From assembly GCF_036373705.1 (NCBI RefSeq), contig NC_089852.1, forward strand, positions 32,067,707 to 32,131,706: a DNA stretch of 64,000 bases. The letters are read 5' to 3'. The stretch is from Amia ocellicauda (Eukaryota > Chordata > Actinopteri > Amiiformes > Amiidae). The notes under the pieces were generated by a model that saw only the letters and a program-made list of their open reading frames with translations, had not been told where the DNA came from and made no database searches. Every line of letters starts with the position of its first letter. Position 1 is the stretch's first letter. The position numbers were made by a program, and so were the translations under genes. Below, piece by piece: positions 32,734 to 44,145 of this stretch.

Positions 32734-35700
32734 TTATCTTTTGATACCAAGTCCCTTCCAATTGAATTTGGTTGCTAATTCATTACCAATTAAGGCCGCC
32801 ATAATTCTGCGGACGGCAGTAGGAAAATCCACCCCACCAATTACTCCAAGGAAGGCAGTCTGACAAAATCAAAAAGAAGAATAGTTGGGGTTAAGTTAAG
32901 AGCAAGAATGACCTGTTGCTATAAGCATTCTTGCAAAACTGCAAGTGCTGTGATGTGTTAGTCCTTATATAGTTATTTTTATTATTATTATTTTGGACCC
33001 AATTTGGAAAACCTGGTCTCCTTGTCCCCAGCCCAAGTCTGCAGGCACTTGGTCAGCCACAATTGAACCCGAGTTGCAGAGCAAACCGTATAGTCCTGAT
33101 ATACACCCAAAAAATATTCACTGTTTGCACTAAAGCAGAAATTAACTATGGCTTTAAACTTAAGACAGCAATGCTACTTACATGTTCTCCCATAAAGAAC
33201 ATGTTTTTTGATAAGTGTAGATTTATCCCTAATAGTGGTAGGTATAGTATAGTTAACATTTTGCAATGCTAAGTGTGAATGCATTTACATTTAACTGTTA
33301 TGTTTTTGTTAGCCATATATAATTAGTTTTTTTTAAGTTATTGCTCTTTTTTTATTTGTAGGATTTTTCTACTGGTATATCAAATAACTTTTATCTGCTA
33401 TCACTCTTTTTATAATGAATATTACCATTTGATCCTTGTAGCTCTTTTCTTCTAAAAGTTGTTCAAGGCTGTCCACATGTTCAAATGTCTTCAGTGGCAA
33501 GGAGACATCATCTGGCAGTGCCACCTCAGAACCACTGTTGAACTGCTTTGCTATATTTGCCACCATCCTCTTCAAAATAGCCAGCTCACATTTGATCTCT
33601 TCTATGGAGGTCACAAGGTGATGGTCCCTTGCTGCAAAATTCAAAAGGTATTAGCTATCTAATAGTTTTCACTTATGATTGAGTATTGCTCCTAACAAAA
33701 ACTGTTGAGATAGCAGGCTGTTTGATGTCATCAAATTCAAAAAGCAGTGACAAGATTATTTAATACTGATTTTTTTTTAATCTAAAAAATTGTTTAGTAC
33801 ATTGACCCCAAAGTGCAAAACACAACTGCAAGTTGGAAAACCCAATAACATTAACTCAAAAGGGTACAAACATAAGAAAGCATCTCTGATTAGAGGAAAA
33901 ACAACCTGTCAATCACTGCTGCAATCAACTTTAGAGTTCTAATTTCTAATTTGTAATTATGCTTTTGAATTTGTTGTGGTGTTTTCAAATTTGCAGTTCT
34001 GTATTGCACTTCAGGGTCATCGTAAATAAGGTTAACAGCTTGTTACATTTTACTTTACTAAAGAAAAACTTGAAAATCAAATAAATTGGTAAACTTAAAA
34101 AACTTCCAGTTTTTGATTTTGTTCACTTCACATTCTGTTTAAATATGTTGATATGTCCTCAGCCTCATTATGTATTTATTATAATAGTGAACACAGGAGT
34201 AATTCTGGACCTGTTTAAGCTGTTTCTGCTACATCATAGTCCATTCTGAAAACTACTGTAAAGAAATATAAATGTTGAAACCTAACTTTTATGGTTGACA
34301 AACTGATTTTATATAACGAGAAGTCAAAGAGCTACATAAAACATACCAGTCACTTGCTCAAGTGATGTTCTTCTGGGTGACCTTGGACTCAATGGTGGTG
34401 GTGGCTGAATAAGTGGTGGTGATCCACGTGGCAATGACCATGTCCGAGTTGGTGTTGGTGGTGTTGGTGGACATGGTGTCAGTGTTGGTTGTGGTGATAG
34501 TGTTGTTGATGGTGAAGGTGGTGGTGGTGGTCGTAGAACAGGAACTGAGTTATTTTTTCTTCCTACCGGTGCACCTTCCTCACTGTCTGAGGATTCGCAA
34601 TCATATCTTTTATTACGTCTATAAAAAAATAAAAAACAAATAATTATACAACTGTTACTTTCATTATATTACAAGTTCCTATTATGTAAAAAAAAAATTG
34701 TCAACCAGACTTATAAGTTGTAAAAATGGTAAATGGGTAATTTCTAAAGCACTGTGACAAGCGTTATTAATGGTTTAATCTACATTTAGCATTGACAAAA
34801 AATAATACACCATTCTCTTTAGCAACTGTAAAGTACACTGCAATAAATGCAATAAATTGCACAACTATGTATATTACTTTCTAGATCGTTTATTCCGCTG
34901 CAGATCTGACTCCACCTCTGCTTTGGCGGCTTTTCTTCTGGACTTCTCGTAGTCTGCTGCAAGACAAATAATAAGGCATTACCGGATGTAGACACCTAAG
35001 TGCGTTTCCTATGGAACTCTATGAAAGTGTCTTTACGCAGACCTATGATTTTAAAACGAGCAGTCCTATATTTGTATGGAAGGATTAGGGGTTTTAAAAC
35101 GGTTATCTGTTTTGCTGTGGGGAACTAAAAGTTGAACTTTTTTGCCTCACAGACACTCTTGTTCATATGAATCTCTTTGTCCTGTTCAAAGTAATACACT
35201 TGCTGCTATACAAATCAACAAAACTAAACAGATAATTTGTGTCAGCTCGGTGAAAAACCTACATAATTAAAGAAGCTTTCTTTCCACTTGGAGAGGGCAG
35301 CACTGTGATAAACTGTTAGTCGAGCAAGATATTTTGCAAATCCTTGTGAATAATATGAACTTAACAAATTAACAACAACAAAACCAACAAAAAAAATCTA
35401 CAGTTTATTTTGTTCTATTTGTGAAGATACACGGATCAAGCAACTTGCTATAATAAAGGGGATTTGGACGCCATGTATTGTTATCCATGTTATTGTCATC
35501 ACCAGTTTCAATTTCAATGTAACAAGTGAGAAATGTTATGCATCTTGTTTATGCAATTAACACATTATTGACTTCTTACCTTGATATCTATCAGTTTGTA
35601 AAAGTTTAAAGGTTTGACACGTGAGGATTTCCTGAACGCACACTCTGTTGAAGAGCACCACATAGCACGCCACGGGTTAGAACTAGTTTATTCAGTTTGT

Positions 35701-36231
35701 GCGATTTGTTTTTTTTTAGGCTATAAACACGCTGTATGTTGTTATTTTGGTATTATATTAAGTCTTTCATTGTTAAGGTCACAGAACCAGCTAGGATGCA
35801 CAGGAACTATTTGTAATGTACGTGGATGTATATTAAATTGAGATAGGATAACTTATTACTGCAAATACAAACCATCAATAACGTTTTTGGTTATACTATT
35901 TCTGTGCTGCCATTTTGCTTATTATGCTTTCATAAAAATATGTAATTATTAAATCGTATTTATTATAATTATTACAATTTGTATTTTCTACTCGCATGTC
36001 AAGCATAATTGTAATTGTTATAATTGTTGCACACATTTCAAAAATAACATCTTACTTTTTTTTAATTTTAAGTTTAGTCCTTTGAAGCAGACAGTACATT
36101 GTCCCGTGGTAGGCACATCTTGTAATGTACTTTCATATTTGTTCCATTTTCTTTCTTTGGAAGTGAACAATTGCCTGTACTGCCACGAGTTAAATCCCTG
36201 CTCACACACAATGTTGCCACAGCGGCCACAG
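32734..36231 (-). CDS. multi-exon DUF4806-like gene carried by the 9-kb element
   Basis: Four or five exons join without a frame break. Exon 1 (about 36,231-36,056) has CGRCGNIVCEQGF and CTVC, a possible zinc site; its 5' start is unclear (a TAA lies just upstream). Exon 2 (34,956-34,878) is charged: DYEKSRRKAAKAEVESDLQ. Exon 3 (34,618-34,347) has SSDSEEG then a proline-rich stretch (PPPPPSPSTT). Exon 4 (33,631-33,426) is helical, with IEEIKCELAILKRMVANIA and LPLKTFEHVDSLEQLLEE. Exon 5 (32,859-32,734) gives GVIGGVDFPTAVRRIMAAL and ATKFNWKG, ending in TAA. Exons 4-5 form a DUF4806-like domain. All introns are GT...AG and every phase agrees. The function of the family is unknown to me. Confidence 0.65.
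35000..36000. other. intron 1 region
   Basis: AT-rich sequence between exons 1 and 2. The plus-strand frame at 35,614-35,841 shows no family resemblance. Confidence 0.35.
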
Positions 36232-36574
36232 TTTTAGAGCTGTGTGTTACTGGCTGGGATGCTGACTATATAGCAGCTCCATTCTGATGCTTTTTGTAGA
36301 ATGGCGCCTGAAGACTCTGTATAGGAAAGTTGAAGAAAGTGTTTTGTGATAATTATATAATGTTTTATATTAATACTAGCAATAGAAATAGCTTGTATTC
36401 AGACTGAGCAAATTAGCTTTAGCAGGCTAAGAAAAAGGTCAACAAGGTTAATTTGTTAGAAATTCCTGTTAGTAATAAAAGATCACACAGTGCCGAAATA
36501 GCCTACAGCTGTTTGTTGAAAATCTGTTTGTGGACTTAATCATTTCTCCAGATAGGCAGGAACTGTATATGTTA

Positions 36575-36890
36575 ATGATTGATTGACAGTTGTTAAATGA
36601 CGACCATGGGATCACATCTTCCTGGTGCACATCAAAGACAGACATCTGGTTTTTGGATCCAACAACTCTCCATGGGAAGACAGATCTTAAACAGACTCTG
36701 ACATTTTGATTGGATGAATGGCCACAATATTCTACGTCATCTTCCTATAAAGCTTCACTCATGTTTGTAAACACTAAGTTCTCACTGAAGGAATTCCTTG
36801 ACGTAGTGCTTCCAAGCTGGATTGTAAATAAAATTCTATTAGCTCAACATCTTTTCCAATTATTTCCAAGACGGGTTCTACAGCGCTGAA
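36575..36890 (+). repeat. solo LTR-like repeat, copy 2
   Basis: Inverted relative of 11,030-11,385. Contains TATAAAGCTTCACTC near 36,746 and AATAAAATTC near 36,828, with the GTTCTCACTGAAGGAAT block between. It lies inside the 9-kb element. Confidence 0.5.
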
Positions 36891-37158
36891 TCAGCCGCTC
36901 TTTGGCTAGAGACCATAAATAAAAACAATGTTGCAAAAATACTACACGCAGACCCCTTCAGATTCCCTTACACTTGTACACTTTAATGTAAATTATGTAT
37001 AAGTAATCATTAATCTCTTACTCATTTAAAAAAGTATCGGTAATCAGAGTACTCGTCTGACAGGAGTAACATAACGGAAATACAAGTATCAAAATTCTGT
37101 AATCTGATTATAGAACACCGCTACTTGTATTCTATTACTCCCCAACCCTGAAACAATA

Positions 37159-37868
37159 TGAGTACTAGTAAAGCAAGGCAAGTAGAATGACAAAATATTG
37201 TATAAGTGCTATCTTACAGAATAGTATATGACTAAATTACAAGTACAGTCTGAAAAGATGTGTCTTGAGTAAGTGCTGGAAGGAGGTCAGGGACTCTGCT
37301 ATTTTGACTTCAATGGGAAGGTCATTCCACCATTTAGGGGGCAGGGATGAGAAGGAGCGGCTCTGGAGGAAGGAGAGTGCAGAGGAGGCAGAGTTAGTCT
37401 TCTGGCACTGGAAGACTGCAGCAGTCTGGAAGGGATATATGGAGAAACGAGGGACTGAAGGTAGCTTGGTGCAGTGTGGTCGAAACAGCAGTAGGTGAGG
37501 GTCAATGTCTTGAACTGAATGCGTGCCGGTATCGGGAGCAGAGCAGTGGAGTAGCGTGTGCGAATCGGGAGAGAGAGAATACCAGACGAGCCGTAGAGTT
37601 CTGGATGAGCTGAAGCGGGCAAGTAGTAGTTGCAGGCAGGCTGGCCAGGAGGGAGTTGCAGTAGTCCAGGCGGGAGAGGACCAGTGACTGGACAAGCAGC
37701 TGAGTCGAGTAGTCAGTGAGGAAGGGACGGATCCGTCTTATGTTGCTCAGGAAGAATTTACAGGTGCGTGTCAGTTTGGTGATGTGCTGAGTGTAGGAGA
37801 GCGCAGGATCGATGGTGACTCCTAGATTTTTAGCGGTAGAGGAAGGAGAAAGTGTGGTGGATTCCAAG
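37159..37868 (-). pseudogene. L2-like LINE reverse transcriptase C-terminal part
   Basis: Minus-strand frames read SSTAKNLGVTIDPALSYTQH, then RRIRPFLTDYSTQLLVQSLV, SRLDYCNSLLASLPATT and QNSTARLVF. After a frameshift come YLQSLVSPYIPSR and KWWNDLPIEVKIAESLTSFQ. This is the thumb/C-terminal part of an L2/CR1-clade RT, 5'-truncated near 37,868. Its 3' continuation lies at 28,014-28,143 and 13,240-13,402, beyond the two big insertions. Confidence 0.85.
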
Positions 37869-37976
37869 GGGATCTAGTGCAAGAACAGAACAGAGTGGGG
37901 TAACGACTATGCAGGAAAGCACAGAAACAGAGAAGATTAATTCAGGACTGAATAATGACTTAGTGCCGAAAAAAAA

Positions 37977-40900
37977 ATGACATCCGTGGTTTGGCAATAT
38001 TTTGGATACAGGAGAGAAGATGTGTTACAGACCCAGGTAATTTGCAAGACCTGTCAAACTATTGTTGTGACAAAACAGAGTAACACCACAAATATGTTCC
38101 AACACCTGAGACAGCGCCATAAAGAACTATACGAGCAACACAAGTTGACAAAGTCCCTCAACATGAACAAAAGCACATCCCAAATGCATTCCGGACCAGG
38201 TGAACAAAAATCGATAACACAGGCATTTCCGATCTGCACACCATACGAGAGGAGCTCAAAAGGGCATAAAGAAATAACTGACGCCATCACATATCATTTA
38301 TGCAAAGACATGGTGCCCGCGTACATCGTCAGTAAAGCCGGCTTCCAAAAAATGCTAGACACTGGATAAGAGATACCAACTGCCATCGCAAAGTTATTTT
38401 TCACGAGTTGCCATCCCTGAAATGTATACCAAATGCAAGGCCGGTGTTGAATCTGAGCTAAAACAAGTGAAATACTATGCAACCACTTCAGATATGTGGT
38501 CAAGCAGAACTTCAGAGCCTTATATAAGTTTAACGGTGCACTTATCATTGATGATTTTGAAATTAAAAGTCAATGCTTGCAAACGGCATACTTTCCTGAA
38601 GACCACACTGGAGAAAATCTGTCTCAGGTTTTGAGAGATGCTTTGGTTTCCTGGGGACTTTGTGAGGAGCAGCAAGTGTCCCTTTGACTTTGACCCTCAC
38701 CTACCGCTGTCTTGACCACACTGCACCAAGCTACCTTCAGTCACTCGTCTCTCCATACATCCCCTCCAGACCACTGCGCTCCTCCAGTGCCAGAAGGTTA
38801 ACTCTGCCTCCTCTCCACTCTCCCTCCTCCAGAGCTGCTCCTTCTCATCCCTGGCCCCTAAGTGGTGGAACGACCTGCCCACTGAAGTCAAAACAGCAGA
38901 GTCCTTGACCTCATTCCAGCGCTTACTCAAGATGCATCTCTTCCGACAGCACTTGTAATATTAGTCCTCTTTCCCTGCTAGATAGCACTTCAGCTTATTA
39001 TGCTCCTCGCGTTCTTGATTGTTTTCCTCCTTGCTCCCTTTCCCGTAGCCCTCGCCTGTAACCCTACATCTTGACAGCACTTAGATTTCACCGTCCAGGA
39101 TGTAGGAAGTCTCTTAATGTACTTGTGTAAATTGTAAATTGGAATCTGTAAAATGTATTTTGAATTGTTATGTTTTAGCTAAGTTGAACTTGTAATGATT
39201 GATGCCTTGTACTTCTCTGTATTTTTGCACTTATGTTGTAAGTCGCCCTGGATAAGGGCATCTGCCAAGAAATAAAAATAATAATAATAATAATAATAAA
39301 GTGTCAATCACCACAGATAATGGATCAAACATAGTGAAGGCTGTCACTTTGAACAAATGGACAAGATTACAATGCTTTGGACACAGACTGCATCTTGCAA
39401 TTGGTATTTTTTTTTTCTTATCTACATTTAAAAGTATATTAGGAATTTATAAGTGAATATTGTAGCAATCATTTATTTATTCCATTTTGTTCATTTCATT
39501 ACAGTTTCCTTAAAAAATATTGCAAAATGAACCCATATAGTGTAAACAGTCTTTTCTCACGCCGAATTATTTATTTTGCGATTGTATATTATCCTGCTTA
39601 TTACAATGCTACCTGTAATTGAATGGACATTGATATAGTGGACAATAGTGATTGAAGTAGGATAGATGACCTCAAATTTGCAGTAGTTAAGAAATAGACC
39701 GCCATGTGGTGCTATTGACCAATCAGAATAGAGTATTCTAGACAGCCCTGTAAAAATTGCCCTTAATAATCATGTTATTATTAATAAGAAACAGAACCAG
39801 GGTGAATTTTAAATATAAACATCAATTTCAAATGTATTTGCTGAAGTACTTTTTTGTTTTAGAACTTTGCAATTTTATCTTGTTTCAAGGTTTGAAGTAA
39901 GACCCTTGACACTTTTAATTTAAATGCACATTGTCTTATTTTTTAGAAAATGCAGTTAAGGATGAACCTCACATTTCCTGAGACACAGTCTTGTGCAAAA
40001 AGTTGGTGGGGCATTTTTCTCATAGTTGGAAGAAAAAGGTGGCATTAACTGAAGCCCAGGAAGAACTTCAGCTTCCAAAGCATGCACTCATAACAGAGTG
40101 TCCAACAAGGTGGGGCTCAAGAAAACAGATGATAGAAAGGGTTTTGGAACAACAGAGGGCACTGTCGCAGGTCCTTTCAGTTGACCATAAAACAAGACAC
40201 CTGGTGCCACAATGGCAGGACATAGATGTCCTTGAATCTGTGAGCTCACTTCAGGAGTTCACAGATGCTCTGTCCGGCAAGGACTATATCAGTGTGTCAT
40301 ATCTGAAACCAATTCTTCATCTATTCAACACAAAGGTACTGGCTGTGGAGGATGAGGATTCTGACCTGACCAAGACAATAAAATCCAAGATACCTGACTA
40401 CATCAATAAAAACTATGATGATGAAGATACACAAGAACTGATGGATATGGCATCATTCTTAGATCCAAGATTCAAGACAAGCTACATTGTTGTTGATAAA
40501 CTTCCAAACATTAAGGCCAGGGTGATGTCTGATATGAAAGAGATTTCATACAAGGTGAGTTGTTGTTTGGGTAAGTTGAGTGGGACAGTCATGCCTTAAT
40601 ACTAGATAAACAGTGTAATATGTATTTTCTATCTGTTCTGTGCATTCTCATAGGATGCAATGAATGCTGAGAGCACTACAGGCAGGGAGAATGTAGACAC
40701 AGATCTACCTGCATCAGCATAAAAAGCAAAGAAGTCTTTGGGAAGCTTCTTCAAGACTGTCTCAGCCATGCCAGCATCTCTGCAACTTGAAGAAGCAATT
40801 GCCTCGGAGGTGAACAGCTACCTGCTTACCTCCTCCATTGACAGTGAGGAAGATCCTCTGCTATGGTGGAAACTACATCAGATATAAGCTTCCCAAGATT

Positions 40901-41054
40901 GAGCGGGCTTGCACAAAAGTACCTGTGTATTTATGCTACAAGCTCACCATCAGAGAGGGTGTTTAGTACAGGAGGAAATGTGATGACATGTCAGCGTTCA
41001 TGCTTGAAGCCAGAAATGGTTCACATGCTGGTTTTCTTAGCAAAAAACCTTTAA
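37977..41054 (+). pseudogene. hAT transposase (ZBED-like), broken
   Basis: Exon 1 begins MTSVVWQYFGYRREDV, with a BED zinc finger (CKTCQTIVV...MFQHLRQRH). After a frameshift near 38,365 come ATTSDMWSSRTSEPYISL and FPEDHTGENLSQVLRDALVS. A LINE then splits the codons for VTTDNGSNIVKA (39,300 on). After an apparent intron (about 39,404-39,945), GHFSHSWKKK to FLDPRFKT follows, with a donor at 40,553. The last exon from 40,653 has a TAA (40,721) and a frameshift before the dimerisation motif SSPSERVFSTGGN (40,942 on). Several independent breaks make it dead. Confidence 0.88.
38681..39298 (+). mobile_element. L2-like LINE 3' fragment inserted in hAT exon
   Basis: 5'-truncated copy with a perfect 7-bp duplication AAGTGTC (38,674-38,680 and 39,299-39,305). 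Encodes the RT end (YLQSLVSPYIPSRPLRSSSA, antisense in none) and ends GGATAAGGGCATCTGCC, then (AAT)n. Removing it rejoins the hAT coding sequence. Confidence 0.92.
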
Positions 41055-41165
41055 ACCAGTAAAGCAGCTAGTTTCTGTCATTGTTCTAGTCTCTGTTTTT
41101 TGAGAGATTGTTCAGTCTGGGTTGTTATTTTGTTTTGGTGGTTTGATTACCTGTATTCTTATTTA

Positions 41166-42386
41166 CACTCACCTAAAGGATTATTAGGAACACCATACTA
41201 ATACTGTGTTTGACCCCCTTTCGCCTTCAGAACTGCCTTAATTCTACGTGGCATTGATTCAACAAGGTGCTGAAAGCATTCTTTAGAAATGTTGGCCCAT
41301 ATTGATAGGATAGCATCTTGCAGTTGATGGAGATTTGTGGGATGCACATCCAGGGCACGAAGCTCCCGTTCCACCACATCCCAAATATGCTCTATTGGGT
41401 TGAGATCTGGTGACTGTGGGGGCCAGTTTAGTACAGTGAACTCATTGTCATGTTCAAGAAACCAATTTGAAATGATTCGACCTTTGTGACATGGTGCTTT
41501 ATCCTGCTGGAAGTAGCCATCAGAGGATGGGTACATGGTGGTCATAAAGGGATGGACATGGTCAGAAACAATACTCAGGTAGGCCGTGGCATTTAAACGA
41601 TGCCCAGTTGGCACTAAGGGGCCTAAAGTGTGGCAAGAAAACATCCCCCACACCATTACACCACCACCAGCAGCCTGCACAGTGGTAACAAGGCATGATG
41701 GATCCATGTTCTCATTCTGTTTACGCCAAATTCTGACTCTACCATCTGAATGTCTCAACAGAAATCGAGACTCATCAGACCAGGCAACATTTTTCCAGTC
41801 TTCAACTGTCCAATTTTGGTGAGCTTGTGCAAATTGTAGCCTCTTTTTCCTATTTGTAGTGGAGATGAGTGGTACCCGGTGGGGTCTTCTGCTGTTGTAG
41901 CCCATCCGCCTCAAGGTTGTAAGTGTTGTGGCTTCACAAATGCTTTGCTGCATACCTCGGTTGTAACGAGTGGTTATTTCAGTCAAAGTTGCTCTTCTAT
42001 CAGCTTGAATCAGTCGGCCCATTCTCCTCTGACCTCTAGCATCAACAAGGCATTTTCGCCCACAGGACTGCCGCATACTGGATGTTTTTCCCTTTTCACA
42101 CCATTCTTTGTAAACCCTAGAAATGGTTGTGCGTGAAAATCCCAGTAACTGAGCAGATTGTGAAATACTCAGACCGGCCCGTCTGGCACCAACAACCATG
42201 CCACGCTCAAAATTGCTTAAATCACCTTTCTTTCCCACTCAGACATTCAGTTTGGAGTTCAGGAGATTGTCTTGACCAGGACCACACCCCTAAATGCATT
42301 GAAGCAACTGCCATGTGATTGGTTGGTTAGATAATTGCATTAATGAGAAATTGAACAGGTGTTCCTAATAATCCTTTAGGTGAGTG
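41166..42386 (-). mobile_element. Tc1/mariner DD36E (Incomer-like) element, copy 2
   Basis: Ends CACTCACCTAAAGGATTATT and its complement, with TA at 41,164-41,165 and 42,387-42,388. 1,221 bp. Inserted in the 3' part of the hAT element. Confidence 0.94.
41198..42238 (-). CDS. DD36E transposase, uninterrupted frame but GTG at start position
   Basis: 346 codons without a stop. The expected start (consensus MGKKGDLSNFERG) is encoded with GTG instead of ATG. The next ATG is 14 codons in (MVVGARRAG). The helix-turn-helix region includes QSAQLLGFSRTTISRVYKEW. Catalytic residues are WSDESR, FQQDKAPCH and NPIEHIWDV. By my count 36 residues separate the second D and the E, so this belongs to a DD36E family, not classical DD34E Tc1. 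The end, KGGQTQY, is normal for such elements. Whether the shortened N-terminus allows binding is unknown. Confidence 0.9.
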   Translation of the reverse strand: MGKKGDLSNFERGMVVGARRAGLSISQSAQLLGFSRTTISRVYKEWCEKGKTSSMRQSCGRKCLVDARGQRRMGRLIQADRRATLTEITTRYNRGMQQSICEATTLTTLRRMGYNSRRPHRVPLISTTNRKKRLQFAQAHQNWTVEDWKNVAWSDESRFLLRHSDGRVRIWRKQNENMDPSCLVTTVQAAGGGVMVWGMFSCHTLGPLVPTGHRLNATAYLSIVSDHVHPFMTTMYPSSDGYFQQDKAPCHKGRIISNWFLEHDNEFTVLNWPPQSPDLNPIEHIWDVVERELRALDVHPTNLHQLQDAILSIWANISKECFQHLVESMPRRIKAVLKAKGGQTQY

Positions 42387-42387
42387 T

Positions 42388-42480
42388 ATTTTGCCTTATG
42401 TCTGTTCGAGAGACATGATGTGACAGCTTTACTAAATGTTTATTTTGCCTTATGTCTGTTCTAGAGACATGATGTGACAC
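42388..42480 (+). repeat. two-copy direct repeat
   Basis: TTTTGCCTTATGTCTGTTC and AGAGACATGATGTGACA occur twice about 51 bp apart, next to the DD36E insertion point and in the hAT 3' region. Confidence 0.8.
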
Positions 42481-42610
42481 CAAAATGCATTTATGAATGT
42501 AAAATGTGTGAGTAAGGAAATATTTTGCCAAAATCGCGATTAAAATCGAAATCGAAATATCTGTCAAAAAATCGTGATAGTACGTTTTTGTCCATATTGC
42601 ACAGCCCTAG

Positions 42611-43424
42611 TTAGGATCGTTATATTTTCTTCCCTATTTTTGTTTAGATTAGGGTAGGGATTTTATAGTTATGGCCCAGGCCAGTAAAGACATTTTAAAT
42701 CAGTTGTAGTTTATTAGTAATTGTCCTTCTAATGTATTGTGGTTGTCTTTTTATGGATCTGCTTTCTGCTTTCTGTGAAAATTATACATGAATTGAACGT
42801 GGTGTCCTGTTGGTGTGCCGAGATTCAAATGTCTTGTGCGGAGAGAGTGCGGAATGAGTTCTCGGACTCCGTACAAATCAGAGTGGCGTAGTCAGATTTT
42901 AAAATGAAGGTGTTTTTTCCCGTGCCACGGGTGCATTGGCACAGGAAAAAACACCTAAATCTATGGGAGGCACAGGCAGTGGCGGCTCTCCCCTTATACT
43001 CCAACCCAAATGGCTTCTTCCACCACACGTCAGGGATTGCCGTCTTCTAACCACGGGTTCACCGTCCTCGCCAGCCATTCTCCACCCGCACCAGGAATTG
43101 CCATCTTCTAGTCACGGGTGTGCCATCCACTATGCCAGGGAAAGCCGTCTTTGCCACCACCACCACACAATTTCAGCTCCTGTCTCATCCCAGCCCCATA
43201 CACTGCGCTCTGCTCCCTTCGTCCTGGCTCCAGTCCACAAAAATGCATGTCTTCTTTGTAGATAAGTTAATGCTTATTTTGCCTAAAGTGTGATTTCATT
43301 TGACTTTGAAGTAATCTATTTTACAAATTGAAGTTTACTTTATTAAAACTGACATTTATTGTAACATCTGACACAGTGTACCATTCCCTCCTCAGCACAG
43401 TGGAAGGCACTGTGGAATGTGTGT
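42611..43424. other. spacer with strong hairpin
   Basis: Contains the palindrome listed separately, then CCACC-rich DNA with near-repeats (GGATTGCCGTCTTCTA and GGAATTGCCATCTTCTA). No gene. Confidence 0.45.
42908..42956. repeat. 20-bp-arm hairpin
   Basis: AGGTGTTTTTTCCCGTGCCA pairs with the closing arm (TGGCACAGGAAAAAACACCT), one mismatch, around a 9-base loop. Confidence 0.85.
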
Positions 43425-43936
43425 TTGTGCTACGGGTTCTAGGACAAACCCAGAGCGGCTTAATGGATGTCAGATCAGGAATCTGAGATGGGAAAGTGAC
43501 CAGTAAAGTAAAGTCTCACAGACATAAGAGAGTGTTTCAATACGTTATTGTGCTGGTTGAGATGTGAGTATAATCATGCAGTACAGCAGTGACCAAAAAC
43601 ACCACGTATAGAGGTGGACATACAGTGTTCAAATCCTTGTTGCAGCCTCTTTATGAAGTACTAATACTCCATTATTATTGAATACAGTAGCAATTAACTT
43701 TATTGAGAAACACTGTTGGTGAGAAAAGTATTCACCAATAGGACATAAATGTATATATTTATGTAACATACACCTTGTTATAAAAACAAAATTAGTAAGA
43801 AAAAGTCATGGAAATGGCAATAAAATGATTCAAGATATAAAAAGAATATATGTTTTAGAAATTAAAAAAATTCTGATTTTGGTGTCTCTCAATTCAGAAT
43901 ATGCACATCTCTACTGAACACCCTCATAATCTCCCA

Positions 43937-44145
43937 GAGCACCCCCAGATCAGCAGGGACACACGCACCCAGGGACACAAATGGAAATTGGGCTTCAAGG
44001 CAAACTCCCCAGAAATTTGGTAGAAGCTGAAAGTTTGGGAACATTTAAGAATAGACTGGATAGGATCCTTGGATCACCAAACGAGCACGATGGGTTGAAT
44101 GGCCTACTCTTGTTTGTAAACTTTCGTATGTTCTTATGTTCTTAT
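43937..44145 (-). repeat. interspersed repeat (relative of 61,547-61,935)
   Basis: On the minus strand begins AAGAACATAAGAACATACGA and contains CATCGTGCTCGTTTGGTGAT. Inserted in the C-terminal part of the receptor pseudogene. The receptor text resumes on the other side near 43,930. Confidence 0.75.

Larger units (their letters stand above)
28152..37150. mobile_element. 9.0-kb hAT-like or Zisupton/KDZ-like element carrying a DUF4806-like gene
   Basis: Ends are CAGGGTTGGGAG and the complement CTCCCCAACCCTG, flanked by a perfect 8-bp duplication AAACAATA (28,144-28,151 and 37,151-37,158). Subterminal DNA at both ends has GTAATCnGATTAC-type text. Eight-base duplications fit hAT and also Zisupton. 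I found no transposase of either type. The interior has a DD36E Tc1/mariner insertion, a GGCCCA-rich repeat, microsatellites, an LTR-like repeat and a spliced minus-strand gene. Excising it restores the L2-like LINE. Confidence 0.85.
37869..42610 (+). mobile_element. hAT (ZBED-type) transposon, left end missing
   Basis: A ZBED-type transposase remnant is followed by a right end whose complement starts CTAGGGCTGTGCAATATGG, an Ac-like hAT terminus, preceded by a palindromic AAATCGCGATTAAAATCG-type subterminal region. The left end is not seen; an L2-like LINE abuts at 37,868. It is interrupted by an L2-like copy and by the DD36E element. Confidence 0.75.

Noticed and set aside
34413..34643. Valine-rich plus-strand frame
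   Set aside because: Shadow of the proline-rich exon on the minus strand, which has proper splice sites and phase.
37977..38369. Functional ZBED host gene
   Set aside because: The downstream parts carry frameshifts, a stop and a LINE insertion, and a hAT right end follows, so it is a transposon pseudogene.
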